A DNA stretch of 34,244 nt from assembly GCA_963972425.1 (NCBI GenBank), contig CAXAUF010000032.1, positions 1-34,244 on the forward strand, written 5' to 3'. This stretch comes from Algorimicrobium sp002414705. Lineage in GTDB: Bacteria; Bacteroidota; Bacteroidia; Flavobacteriales; Flavobacteriaceae. The position numbers and the translations under genes are program-made. Under the pieces are notes generated by a model. It worked only from the letters and a program-made list of their open reading frames with translations, had not been told where the DNA came from and searched no databases. This document shows, piece after piece, positions 15,550 through 24,073 of the stretch. Positions within the stretch are counted from its first letter, which is position 1. The number at the start of each line of letters is the position of its first letter.

Positions 15550-16674
15550 TTAATCATTCATATTTAAAAAGCGTGTGAAATTTTCTGTATCTATTATTTC
15601 AACTTTGGTATTGTAGGTGTTTTCAAATGTTTTAGGAATTTTTACTTTCGATTTAGCTTTCCATTTAAACTCGAATGCAGAAAGTTTTTCTGCTGTTGTT
15701 TCTATATAATCAATTTCTTGTTGCGAGGTTGTTCGCCAAAAATAAGATTGTGCTAGTGTTTTATTGTAAGCATTTAATTTTAAACGTTCGCTAATTAAAA
15801 AATTTTCCCATAAAGCGCCTTTATCTTGCCTTAATTCTAATGGTCTAAAATCATTAAGAATGGCATTTCTTACACCATTATCATAAAAATAGATTTTTTG
15901 ATTGCGTTTAATCTCGTTCCGTAAATTTTTACTAAAACTAGGCAATTTAAAGATTATATAACCATTTTCAAGAATATCAATGTAGCTGTTTACGGTATTT
16001 TTATCGATACCTAAAAGTTGAGACAACTCATTATAACTAACTTCTTGTCCTGCTTGAAACGCTAAAGCTTGGAGTAATTTCTCTAAAACTTCAGGCTTTT
16101 TAATACTGTTTACCGCTAAAATATCTTTGTACAAATAGCTATCGGTAAGAGTTTTTAGGATTTCTATTTCATCACCTAAATTATTTAATAGATCTGGATA
16201 CATACCAAACAATAAACGTTGTTCTAATTGTTGTATTGCTTTTACATAGCCTAATTTGGCTTCCAATTCGTGCCAAGAAATAGGAAATAAGTGGTATTGC
16301 CACTTTCGTCCTGTTAAAGGTTCATTGGTTAAGTTTTTGAGTTCAAAAGCCGAAGAGCCACTCACTAAAAGTTGCACCTCTTTAAATTGATCAGTAATAA
16401 TCTTTAAGGTTAATCCAATATTTTCAATGCGCTGGGCTTCATCTATAAAAACAGTGTTGTGTCTGCCAATAATAGATTTTAACTGTTCCGTATTCGGTGA
16501 TTTTAGCAAAGAACGAACTGTAGGATCATCTCCATCTAAAAACAAATGAGACTTGTTTTCTAAAATAGATTGTATTAATGTTGTTTTTCCAACTTGTCTT
16601 GGACCAATAAGTATAATAGCTTTGCCACTTCCAAAACGGCTTTCAATGTGTTGCTTTAAAACTCTATTAAACAT
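15550..16674 (-). CDS. AAA_14 ATPase with C-terminal DUF4143 domain
   Basis: P-loop ATPase of a widespread, poorly characterised prokaryotic family. The 374 residues carry Walker A GPRQVGKTT (24-32), Walker B VFIDEAQR (D78, E79) and a sensor-like LLVSGSSAFELKN segment. A winged-helix stretch follows (SYNELSQLLGIDKNTVNSYIDILENGYIIFKLP). The DUF4143 region has the restriction-endonuclease-like pattern QQEIDYIE followed by AFEFKWK, the D...ExK core of PD-(D/E)xK folds. It stands alone between convergent and co-directional neighbours, with its own repeat-rich upstream region at 16675-16770. These genes are patchily distributed and often look recently acquired. Cellular role unknown; a link to toxin-like or DNA-related functions would be guesswork. 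Confidence 0.85.
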   Translation of the reverse strand: MFNRVLKQHIESRFGSGKAIILIGPRQVGKTTLIQSILENKSHLFLDGDDPTVRSLLKSPNTEQLKSIIGRHNTVFIDEAQRIENIGLTLKIITDQFKEVQLLVSGSSAFELKNLTNEPLTGRKWQYHLFPISWHELEAKLGYVKAIQQLEQRLLFGMYPDLLNNLGDEIEILKTLTDSYLYKDILAVNSIKKPEVLEKLLQALAFQAGQEVSYNELSQLLGIDKNTVNSYIDILENGYIIFKLPSFSKNLRNEIKRNQKIYFYDNGVRNAILNDFRPLELRQDKGALWENFLISERLKLNAYNKTLAQSYFWRTTSQQEIDYIETTAEKLSAFEFKWKAKSKVKIPKTFENTYNTKVEIIDTENFTRFLNMND

Positions 16675-16688
16675 ATTTTAATTTTCAA

Positions 16689-16748
16689 TTCACTAAATAT
16701 AGTGTTTTTCAGTGATTATATTCACTAAATATTATGTTTTTTGGTGAA
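16689..16748. promoter_or_regulatory. Repeated TTCACTAAA sites upstream of the DUF4143 ATPase gene
   Basis: TTCACTAAATAT occurs at 16689-16700 and again at 16721-16732, 32 bases apart (about three helical turns). A variant in the opposite direction, TTTGGTGAA, lies at 16740-16748. The first copy also belongs to the palindrome CACTAAATATAGTG (16691-16704). The set lies 15-75 bases upstream of the ATPase start on the - strand, where an operator is expected. No binding protein can be named. Confidence 0.4.
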
Positions 16749-16771
16749 TTGATATGCAATATCAACAAAAA

Positions 16772-16797
16772 AAAGACCCACTATTTCGTGAGTCTTT
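16772..16797 (-). terminator. lepA terminator
   Basis: AAAGACCCAC (16772-16781) pairs with GTGAGTCTTT (16788-16797), 9 of 10 positions, around the loop TATTTC. On the - strand the stem is followed by a run of T (complement of the A run at 16767-16774). It lies 46 bases past the lepA stop codon. Confidence 0.75.
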
Positions 16798-16842
16798 CAT
16801 ATTTCCTGCAAAAGCAGAAATTTATTTTAGATAATTATAACG

Positions 16843-18639
16843 TTAATCATTCAACTTTAAAACAGCCATAAATGCTTGTTGTGGAATTTCCACATTACCA
16901 ACTTGGCGCATTTTCTTCTTACCTTTTTTCTGCTTTTCTAATAACTTTCGCTTTCTAGAAATATCACCACCATAACATTTCGCAGTAACATCTTTTCGGA
17001 GTGCTTTTATGGTTTCACGTGCAATAATTTTGGCACCAATAGCCGCTTGAATTGGAATATCAAACTGTTGTCTAGGAATTAACTCACGTAATTTTTCGGT
17101 TATTTTTTTACCAATGGTATAGGCGTTATCGGCATGAATTAATGCTGAAAGTGCATCAACCGGTTGGGCATTTAATAAAATATCAACACGTACTAATTTA
17201 GAGGCGCGCATACCAATTGGCGAATAGTCAAAAGACGCATATCCTTTTGAAACTGTTTTTAAACGATCGTAAAAATCGAAAACAATTTCAGCTAAAGGCA
17301 TATCAAATGTTAACTCAACACGTTCGGTTGTTAAATAGGTTTGGTTTGTAATAACACCACGTTTATCAATACATAAAGACATTACGTTCCCAACAAATTC
17401 CGATTTAGTAATAATAGTTGCCTTAATATATGGTTCTTCAACACGATTAAGAGACGACGGATCTGGTAAATCACTTGGGTTATTTACAATAATAGCGTCG
17501 TCTGGATGTTTGTGTGTATATGCGTGGTATGAAACGTTAGGAACGGTTGTAATAACCGTCATATCAAATTCGCGCTCCAAACGCTCTTGAATAATTTCAA
17601 GGTGCAACATGCCTAAAAATCCACAACGGAAACCAAACCCTAAAGCTGCCGAACTTTCTGGTGTAAACACTAAAGACGCATCATTAAGTTGAAGCTTCTC
17701 CATGGAAGATCTTAAATCTTCATAATCTTCTGTGTCTACGGGATAAATTCCAGCAAAAACCATGGGTTTTACATCTTCAAAACCACTAATAGCATTAACT
17801 GTTGGGTTTTTGGCATCGGTAATGGTATCACCAACTTTTACCTCTTTAGCTTCTTTAATACCTGTAATTAGGTAACCAACATCGCCAGCTTTTATTTCTG
17901 GTCTCGGAAATTGCTTTAAGCGTAAGGTTCCTACTTCATCCGCATTATAGGTGTTTCCTGTAGCTATAAATTTAATATGTTGTCCTTTTTTAATGGAACC
18001 ATTTATAACTCTAAAATACGTTTCTACACCTCGAAATGGGTTATAAACAGAATCGAAAATCAAGGCTTGAAGAGGTTCGTCAACATTTCCAGATGGTGCA
18101 GGAACACGTTCAATAATAGCACTTAAAATTTCTTCTATACCAAGACCTGTTTTAGCACTGGCTGGAATAATTTCGTCACGATGACAACCTAATAAATCTA
18201 CAATATCATCTTTTACTTCTTCAGGATTGGCACTTGGCAAATCAATTTTATTAAGAACTGGAATAATTTCTAAATCGTTTTCTAAGGCTAAATATAGGTT
18301 AGAAATAGTCTGTGCTTGGATACTTTGAGCAGCATCTACAATTAGCAAAGCACCTTCACAAGCAGCAATAGAACGAGATACTTCGTAAGAAAAATCTACG
18401 TGTCCTGGTGTGTCAATAAGGTTTAAAACATATTGTTCACCTTTATAAGTGTAGTCCATTTGTATGGCGTGCGACTTGATTGTAATACCACGTTCACGCT
18501 CCAAATCCATACTATCTAATAGTTGATTTTGTTTTTCACGATCCGTAACAGAACCCGTAAATTCCAATAATCTGTCAGCTAATGTACTTTTTCCGTGATC
18601 TATATGTGCAATAATGCAAAAATTTCTAATGTGCTTCAT
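16843..18639 (-). CDS. lepA: Elongation factor 4 (LepA)
   Basis: Ribosome-binding GTPase that acts on pre- or post-translocation ribosomes and supports translation or ribosome assembly under stress. With the start used here it has 598 residues, the normal LepA length. The G domain has AHIDHGKST (11-19), the RGITIKSH switch I, DTPGHVDF and NKIDLP. The EF-G-like domains follow, and then the LepA-specific C-terminal domain with GGDISRKRKLLEKQKKGKK. The open frame extends 11 codons upstream to 18672, but that ATG lies within a TATATTTG promoter element (18670-18677, - strand). The internal ATG gives the conserved MKHIRNFCIIAHIDH start, so it is preferred. The gene is monocistronic, with its own terminator. 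Confidence 0.95.
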   Translation of the reverse strand: MKHIRNFCIIAHIDHGKSTLADRLLEFTGSVTDREKQNQLLDSMDLERERGITIKSHAIQMDYTYKGEQYVLNLIDTPGHVDFSYEVSRSIAACEGALLIVDAAQSIQAQTISNLYLALENDLEIIPVLNKIDLPSANPEEVKDDIVDLLGCHRDEIIPASAKTGLGIEEILSAIIERVPAPSGNVDEPLQALIFDSVYNPFRGVETYFRVINGSIKKGQHIKFIATGNTYNADEVGTLRLKQFPRPEIKAGDVGYLITGIKEAKEVKVGDTITDAKNPTVNAISGFEDVKPMVFAGIYPVDTEDYEDLRSSMEKLQLNDASLVFTPESSAALGFGFRCGFLGMLHLEIIQERLEREFDMTVITTVPNVSYHAYTHKHPDDAIIVNNPSDLPDPSSLNRVEEPYIKATIITKSEFVGNVMSLCIDKRGVITNQTYLTTERVELTFDMPLAEIVFDFYDRLKTVSKGYASFDYSPIGMRASKLVRVDILLNAQPVDALSALIHADNAYTIGKKITEKLRELIPRQQFDIPIQAAIGAKIIARETIKALRKDVTAKCYGGDISRKRKLLEKQKKGKKKMRQVGNVEIPQQAFMAVLKLND

Positions 18640-18669
18640 AACCTGTTGTCTAGCATTATAACTAATTTG

Positions 18670-18677
18670 CAAATATA
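18670..18677 (-). promoter_or_regulatory. lepA -7 promoter element
   Basis: TATATTTG on the - strand is a full match to the Bacteroidetes -7 consensus TAnnTTTG, 30 bases before the lepA ATG at 18639. It overlaps the alternative ATG at 18672, which argues that the upstream ATG is not in the message. No clear -33 TTG was seen at the usual distance. Confidence 0.6.
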
Positions 18678-18727
18678 ATTGTTTTATTATGCTTTAAATA
18701 TTTATAGGCAACAATCTTAATTTATAT

Positions 18728-18744
18728 TTACGGGAAAACCGTAA
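18728..18744. promoter_or_regulatory. Palindrome TTACGG-N5-CCGTAA upstream of the outer-membrane receptor
   Basis: TTACGG (18728-18733) and CCGTAA (18739-18744) are perfect inverted copies separated by GAAAA. A TATATTG element at 18766-18772 would put the transcription start near 18778. That centres the palindrome at about -42, the classic position for an activator next to RNA polymerase. The regulator is unknown. Confidence 0.45.
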
Positions 18745-18791
18745 TTCATAGTAAAAAACAATCTTTATATTGCGTTTCCAAAACATTTTTA

Positions 18792-21209
18792 ATGAAAATT
18801 AATTCTTTTTTAGCACCTATCTTTTTTAGTCTATTTGTTTCATTATCTGGTTTTTCGCAAAATTTTTCGGTTTCTGGAAAATTAGTCGACCTGCAAAATC
18901 AGCCAATTTCCTATGCGAATATTTTATTGCTTTCCAGTCAAGATTCTACAGCTATTACAGGCACCACCTCGTTAGATGATGGTATTTTTAAAATTGAAAA
19001 TGTGTCTGCAGAAAATTATAACCTTAAAATAAGTTTTGTTGGTTTTAAAGATGTTATAATACCTATTCAGATAACTAATGCCGATTTAGTTATTGCAGAT
19101 GTTACGTTGGAAGAATCTGCTGAAGCTTTAAATGAAGTGTCTATTATTGCTAATAAACCAACCCTTAAAAAGGAAGTGGATCGTTTGGTTTTTAGTGTGG
19201 CAAATACGGCTTTAAGTGATGGTAACATGAAGGAGGTTTTAAAAAGTACACCTGGTGTTTTAATGCTTGATAATAGCTTAACGGTTAGAAACGCTACACC
19301 AACTGTTTATATTAACGACCGTAAAATACATCTTACAGAAGCTGAATTATTGCAGTTATTAGAAGGTACTCCGGCTAATTCCATTAAATCTATTGAAGTT
19401 ATTACTAATCCACCAGCAAAATATGATGCCGAATCTGGTGTGGTTTTAAATATTGTTATGACAAAAAATCTGGCTACAGGTTACAGAGGTACTGCTTTTG
19501 CTAACTTTACGCAAGGTGTCTATTCACGCTATAATGCAGGAATTTCAAATTTTTATAAAACTGATAAAATAAACGTTTTTGCTAGCTATAGTTATACAGA
19601 TGATAAAATAGCGCGTGTTAGTGATGAGCGTGTTAATTTTAGAGATAATACAGGTGTTTATGAACGTTGGTATTCAGATATTGACAGAACAACCTGGTCC
19701 AAAACACATACGGTAAATACAAATTTCGACTATTTTATTAACGATAAAAACACCATCAGTTTTTCAGCTAATTTACTGTATTTACCAGAATTTGAGTACA
19801 AAACCAAAGGGTATACAGATGTTTTGGATTCTGCCTATACGCATTTGTTTAATTTTAATAATAAGAATGATTCTAATGACGATAAATATAACTTTGGATT
19901 TGATTTAGATTATGATTTAACATTTGAAAATGGCAGTAGTTTATCTTTAAACACCCATTTTACAACGTATGATTACCATCGTGATCAACAAGTTCAAAGT
20001 GTATATAATGATGTGAATAATAATTTCGATTTTATAAACACCTTTAGTACCACATCAGACCAAAATACGTTAATTAACACTGTTCAGGCTGATTATAGCT
20101 TACCCATAAATGATAGTTCGTCATTTGATGCTGGTGTTAAAGCATCCTTTGTAAATACAGATAGTGAGCTAAATCAGTACAATCTTCAAGGGTCTAGTTT
20201 TATTTTTGATGTTGCCAATTCCAATGCATTCGATTATTCGGAACGTGTAATGGCCGCTTATGCCAGTTTTGATAAAAATTGGGAAAAATGGAGCTTAAGT
20301 TTAGGCTTGCGTGTGGAACAAACGGATACCGAAGGAAAATCTCTTGTTACCTATAACAACATTACTCAAGATTATTTTAATTGGTTTCCAACAGCAAATG
20401 TTAGTTATCAGGCCTCCGAAAAAATTAGTGTGTATTCTAACTATAATCGCAGTATTGGTCGTCCTGATTTCCAATCTTTAAATCCGTTTAAGTTCTTTTT
20501 GAATGATAATACCATTGTAACCGGAAACCCTAATTTGCAACCAGCCATTACAGATCATTTTGTAATTGGCGCCTCTTTAAACGACGCCTTTTTTGTAGAA
20601 GCGTATTATAAAGAAATTGACGCAAATGCTATGGAGTTACCACTTCAAGATAACGTAAATAACTTATTAATTTATACACCAACAAATTTAACGAGAACTA
20701 CAGAATATGGTTTTGATTTTGTAGGGATTTTTGATATTACATCGCGTTGGAATGTGTATGCGCTAACGTCATTTTATAATATTGAAGACGAAATAACACT
20801 TAATAATGAGTTGCTAAAAATGGATACCTGGTCCAATTACTCTATGATGAGTAATTCCTTGACGTTTTTAAAAGATAATAGTTTAACAGCTAATTTTTCA
20901 TTAATCTATGTTACGGAATACCAACAGGGATTTCAAACGATAGACACACGACTTATTAGTGATTTATCCATCAAGAAATCCATTTTAAATAATCGCGGAT
21001 CGGTTACCTTAACCTTTGCCGATTTATTCAACACACAAGATTACACGGTAACATCCAGATACCTAAACCAAGATAATTCCAGATTTTTAAATCAAGATAA
21101 CAGGTATGTTAAATTAGGTTTTAGCTATAAATTTGGTAATACAGGACTCAAAACCAACCAACGTAGTGAGGAGCTTGAGGAACGTAATAGGTTGGAGAAG
21201 GGTGAGTAG
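18792..21209 (+). CDS. TonB-dependent receptor-like outer-membrane beta-barrel protein
   Basis: Outer-membrane protein of the OMP_b-brl_3 group, related to TonB-dependent receptors; ligand unknown. The 805 residues start with a signal peptide (about 1-22, ending in GFS, with Q after it). A carboxypeptidase-regulatory-like beta domain follows at about 24-108 (VSGKLVDLQNQPISYANILL, then NLKISFVGFKDV). A plug domain covers about 128-222 (TPGVLMLDNSLTVRNATPTVYINDR, then IEVITNPPAKYDAESG). The barrel runs to about residue 785 and ends in VKLGFSYKFGN, with a charged tail of about 20 residues. No SusD partner is nearby, so this is not a classical polysaccharide-utilisation pair. It is monocistronic, with a palindromic upstream site. 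It converges on the PD40 gene with a 27-base gap. Confidence 0.88.
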   Translation: MKINSFLAPIFFSLFVSLSGFSQNFSVSGKLVDLQNQPISYANILLLSSQDSTAITGTTSLDDGIFKIENVSAENYNLKISFVGFKDVIIPIQITNADLVIADVTLEESAEALNEVSIIANKPTLKKEVDRLVFSVANTALSDGNMKEVLKSTPGVLMLDNSLTVRNATPTVYINDRKIHLTEAELLQLLEGTPANSIKSIEVITNPPAKYDAESGVVLNIVMTKNLATGYRGTAFANFTQGVYSRYNAGISNFYKTDKINVFASYSYTDDKIARVSDERVNFRDNTGVYERWYSDIDRTTWSKTHTVNTNFDYFINDKNTISFSANLLYLPEFEYKTKGYTDVLDSAYTHLFNFNNKNDSNDDKYNFGFDLDYDLTFENGSSLSLNTHFTTYDYHRDQQVQSVYNDVNNNFDFINTFSTTSDQNTLINTVQADYSLPINDSSSFDAGVKASFVNTDSELNQYNLQGSSFIFDVANSNAFDYSERVMAAYASFDKNWEKWSLSLGLRVEQTDTEGKSLVTYNNITQDYFNWFPTANVSYQASEKISVYSNYNRSIGRPDFQSLNPFKFFLNDNTIVTGNPNLQPAITDHFVIGASLNDAFFVEAYYKEIDANAMELPLQDNVNNLLIYTPTNLTRTTEYGFDFVGIFDITSRWNVYALTSFYNIEDEITLNNELLKMDTWSNYSMMSNSLTFLKDNSLTANFSLIYVTEYQQGFQTIDTRLISDLSIKKSILNNRGSVTLTFADLFNTQDYTVTSRYLNQDNSRFLNQDNRYVKLGFSYKFGNTGLKTNQRSEELEERNRLEKGE

Positions 21210-21236
21210 CTAATTCTATACTTAACAGCAATCCTG

Positions 21237-22343
21237 TTAGTCTTGCCATTCCGCAATAAACAAGTTCGTATCTCTTCCGCCACCGTTATTTCTATTAGAC
21301 GAGAAAATAAGTTTCTTTCCATCGTTGGAAAAAACAGGAAAAGCATCAAAGGTTTCACTATGTGTTACACGTTCTAAATTCTTCCCATCAATATCAATTA
21401 AATATAGGTTGAATGGAAAACCACGCTCCGATTCAAAGTTAGACGAGAATAAAATTTTCTTTCCACTTGGGTGAAAAAACGGACTCCAATTAGCATTTCC
21501 TAAATCGGTTAATTGGCGTAAATCGCTACCATCAGCATTACAGATATACAATTCCATTTCGGTAGGTTGTACCAAACCTTCTGCTAATAAATCTTTGTAT
21601 TCTTTAATGTCTTCCTCTGTTTTTGGTCTAGAGGAGCGGAAGATAATTTTTGTACCATCTGGTGAGAAAAAAGCACCACCATCATAACCTAATTCAAACG
21701 TAATTTGTTTTACGTCTGTACCATCTAAATTCATGGTATATAAATCAATATCACCATTTCGAGTTGAGGTAAATACAATTTTATCACCTTTAGGCGATAC
21801 GGTTGGCTCGGCATCATAGCCTGTTTCGTTGGTTAATTGTGCGGTAATATTGCCTTCTAAATCGGCAACAAAAATATCATAGGTATCATAAATAGGCCAA
21901 ATATACTTGCCGTTTTTACGTAACGGTGTATCTGGACATTCATCTCCACCTAAATGTGTGGAAGCATAAATAATATGTTTATTATCTGGTAAAAAATACG
22001 CACAGGTTGTACGACCTTTTCCCGTGCTAATCATAGGTGGTATGTTGTCTTTAAATGTTTCATCTGCATGCATTAAAAACATCTGATCGCACTTTACATT
22101 CCAATCGGTATTATTAGATTGAAAAACCAATTGCTTATCATCAAAACTCCAATAGGCTTCGGCATTATCGCCACCAAAGGTTATTTGTTTTAGGGTTTTA
22201 AAATGTGTTTCTTCTGCATAGATTAAAGTATCTACCCATTTTGTGGCTCCAGATTCGGCATCAGGATATCCGTTTTTATCGGATTTGCACGAAACAGTTA
22301 ATACGATGGTTAATAAGCAGAAATAGAAAAATGGTTTCATCAT
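21237..22343 (-). CDS. PD40/TolB-like beta-propeller lipoprotein
   Basis: Exported lipoprotein (lipobox TVSC, C19) folded mainly as a WD40-like PD40 beta-propeller. Repeated blades of the type FSPDGTKIIFRSSR, VSPKGDKIVFTSTRNGDIDLYTMNLDG and FHPSGKKILFSSN are evident through the 368 residues, as in TolB. It lacks the TolB N-terminal domain, and no pal or tol genes are near, so it is unlikely to be TolB itself. Such proteins occur widely in Flavobacteriaceae with no firm function; protein or glycan binding at the cell surface is plausible. It diverges from the M28 peptidase gene with only 59 bases between the starts, so shared regulation is possible. Either of the two first Met codons may be used. 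Confidence 0.82.
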   Translation of the reverse strand: MMKPFFYFCLLTIVLTVSCKSDKNGYPDAESGATKWVDTLIYAEETHFKTLKQITFGGDNAEAYWSFDDKQLVFQSNNTDWNVKCDQMFLMHADETFKDNIPPMISTGKGRTTCAYFLPDNKHIIYASTHLGGDECPDTPLRKNGKYIWPIYDTYDIFVADLEGNITAQLTNETGYDAEPTVSPKGDKIVFTSTRNGDIDLYTMNLDGTDVKQITFELGYDGGAFFSPDGTKIIFRSSRPKTEEDIKEYKDLLAEGLVQPTEMELYICNADGSDLRQLTDLGNANWSPFFHPSGKKILFSSNFESERGFPFNLYLIDIDGKNLERVTHSETFDAFPVFSNDGKKLIFSSNRNNGGGRDTNLFIAEWQD

Positions 22344-22374
22344 GAGTTCTTATAAAAAAGTGGCAATTATTGCG

Positions 22375-22382
22375 TAATTTTG
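22375..22382 (+). promoter_or_regulatory. -7 promoter element of the M28 peptidase gene
   Basis: TAATTTTG fits the Bacteroidetes -7 consensus TAnnTTTG and ends 20 bases before the ATG at 22403. It overlaps an upstream in-frame TTG (22370), which therefore is unlikely to be a start codon. Confidence 0.6.
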
Positions 22383-22402
22383 CCAAAAATAACATTATTA
22401 AT

Positions 22403-23626
22403 ATGAAGAAAATAGCGCTACTCGTTCTTTTTATATCGTTACTAGGTTGTAAAAAGGACTATACTCATGAAAATAAAATTAAAGAAGACGTCACTTTTTT
22501 AGCTGATGACAAGTTGGAAGGTCGCGAAACCGGTACCAAAGGTGAACAAGAAGCTGCTGCATATATTGTAAAGCGTTTTGAAGACATGGGAATCCAAGGA
22601 AAAGGAACGAACAACTTTTACCAAACGTTTACATTCAAACCTAAAAACGAACCTCATGGTGAGGTTGCTTATACTGAAAACAGTCAAGACAGCACGATTA
22701 CTGGAACCAATGTTTTAGGCTACATTGATAATCAAGCGGAAAACACCATCATTATTGGTGCGCATTATGATCATTTAGGTTATGGTGGTGAAGGTTCACT
22801 TTACAAAGGTGAAAAAGCTATTCATAATGGAGCCGATGATAACGCAAGTGGAGTAGCAGTTATGTTAGATTTAGCCGGAAAACTAAAAGGTGTTAATACA
22901 TCTAATAACTATTTGTTTATGGCATTTTCAGGCGAAGAAATGGGCTTATTAGGTTCTAATTATTTTGCCAAAAACCCAACAATTGATAGTAAAGCTGTTA
23001 GCTATATGATTAATATGGATATGGTTGGCCGTTTAAAGCAAGATAGCACGTTAGCAGTTTATGGAACGGGAACATCGCCTATTTTTAAACAGGTATTAAG
23101 TTCACATAATGATAAATTTAAACTGATTGAAAACGAATCTGGTGTTGGTCCAAGCGATCATACCTCATTTTATTTAATTGATATTCCTGTATTACATTTC
23201 TTTACAGGTCAACATGAAGATTATCACAAACCTGGTGATGATTCAGAGAAGTTGAATTATGAAGGTATGGAAACTATTTCTAACTACATCTTTGATGTGA
23301 TTACAGATTTAAACGACAATGGTAAATTAGCCTTTAGAAAAACCAAAAATGAAAGTGAAGAAACACCTCGCTTTAAAGTCGGTTTAGGTGTGGTTCCAGA
23401 TTATTTATATGATGGTGAAGGCATGCGAATTGATGGTGTAAGCGAAGATAAACCAGCGCAAAAAGCTGGTTTATTAAAAGGCGATGTGGTCGTTAAATTA
23501 GGTGATAGTGCGGTAATAAACATGATGAGTTATATGCGTGCTTTATCCGTTTTTGATACAGGCGATAGTACGAAAGTTACCATTAAAAGAGATGGTAAAC
23601 CTTTAGAAATGGATTTGAAATTTTAA
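22403..23626 (+). CDS. M28-family zinc peptidase lipoprotein with C-terminal PDZ domain
   Basis: Exported aminopeptidase-like zinc enzyme, lipid-anchored (lipobox LLGC, C16). With the ATG at 22403 it has 407 residues. The di-zinc site of M28 is visible: H121 in GAHYDH, D146 in GADDNASG, the E178/E179 pair in SGEEMG, D206 in INMDMVG and the His of GPSDHTSF. A protease-associated insert is lacking. From about residue 315 a PDZ domain follows (FKVGLGVVPDY, then DKPAQKAGLLKGDVVVKLGD), an arrangement known in Bacteroidetes M28 proteins. Eight bases separate it from the DUF4345 gene downstream, so they are probably co-transcribed. The divergent neighbour is the PD40 lipoprotein. Confidence 0.9.
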   Translation: MKKIALLVLFISLLGCKKDYTHENKIKEDVTFLADDKLEGRETGTKGEQEAAAYIVKRFEDMGIQGKGTNNFYQTFTFKPKNEPHGEVAYTENSQDSTITGTNVLGYIDNQAENTIIIGAHYDHLGYGGEGSLYKGEKAIHNGADDNASGVAVMLDLAGKLKGVNTSNNYLFMAFSGEEMGLLGSNYFAKNPTIDSKAVSYMINMDMVGRLKQDSTLAVYGTGTSPIFKQVLSSHNDKFKLIENESGVGPSDHTSFYLIDIPVLHFFTGQHEDYHKPGDDSEKLNYEGMETISNYIFDVITDLNDNGKLAFRKTKNESEETPRFKVGLGVVPDYLYDGEGMRIDGVSEDKPAQKAGLLKGDVVVKLGDSAVINMMSYMRALSVFDTGDSTKVTIKRDGKPLEMDLKF

Positions 23627-23634
23627 TAAGAAAC

Positions 23635-24051
23635 ATGCGATTCAATAAACAGGAATTTATAGCAAAAATACACTTAATTATTTCTGTGTCTATTGTTGTT
23701 CCTGTTTCGTTTTATTATGGTTTTCAGCCAGAATCGCAGTTTGATATTCATTTAAATACCGTTGACGAACATAATTTTTTTAAAGCTATTATGGGACTCT
23801 ATTTAGGGTTTTCGGTTTTATGGCTTTTAGGTGTTTTTAAATCGAATTATTTAAAAATGGCACTTGTTTCCAATTGTATTTTTATGCTGGGTTTAGGTTT
23901 TGGTCGCTTATTGAGTTACTTTTTAGATGGTATGCCAACATTTGGATATCAATTTGGAACTATTGCCGAATTATTCCTCGGATTTTATGGTTTGTGGGTT
24001 TTGAAAAATCATAATTGTAACAATTATATTGATAATTATAAAAAGGCGTAA
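23635..24051 (+). CDS. DUF4345 family membrane protein
   Basis: A 138-residue inner-membrane protein of unknown function with four predicted membrane helices (about 11-29, 49-65, 74-92 and 107-125). The DUF4345 pattern is present: an acidic-aromatic loop, FKAIMGLYLGFSVLW, then GLGFGRLLSYFLDGMP with the GR...DG signature. It lies 8 bases after the M28 peptidase gene. Its stop codon (24049-24051) is part of the -7 element TAATTTTG of the next gene, so the end of this gene doubles as the dus promoter. Confidence 0.8.
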   Translation: MRFNKQEFIAKIHLIISVSIVVPVSFYYGFQPESQFDIHLNTVDEHNFFKAIMGLYLGFSVLWLLGVFKSNYLKMALVSNCIFMLGLGFGRLLSYFLDGMPTFGYQFGTIAELFLGFYGLWVLKNHNCNNYIDNYKKA

Positions 24052-24056
24052 TTTTG
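24049..24056 (+). promoter_or_regulatory. -7 promoter element of dus, overlapping a stop codon
   Basis: TAATTTTG, a full TAnnTTTG match, begins with the TAA stop of the DUF4345 gene and ends 17 bases before the dus start. The flanking sequence GCGTAATTTTGCC is the same as at the M28 promoter (22373-22384). Confidence 0.55.
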
Positions 24057-24073
24057 CCTAAAATATTTGAAAC

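Noticed and set aside
21223..21239. TAACAG/CTGTTA hairpin between the receptor and PD40 genes as terminator
   Set aside because: A six-base stem without a T run that overlaps the PD40 stop codon is too weak to call.
18792..22343. Polysaccharide utilisation locus
   Set aside because: There is a TonB-receptor-like barrel and a surface lipoprotein, but no SusD-like protein, glycoside hydrolase or hybrid regulator; the lipoprotein is a PD40 propeller on the opposite strand.
21237..22343. TolB of the Tol-Pal system
   Set aside because: Only the propeller part is similar; the TolB N-terminal domain and neighbouring tol/pal genes are missing and the protein is a lipoprotein.
22370..22402. TTG start extending the M28 peptidase by 11 residues
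   Set aside because: It overlaps the TAATTTTG promoter element, and the downstream ATG gives a proper lipoprotein signal peptide.
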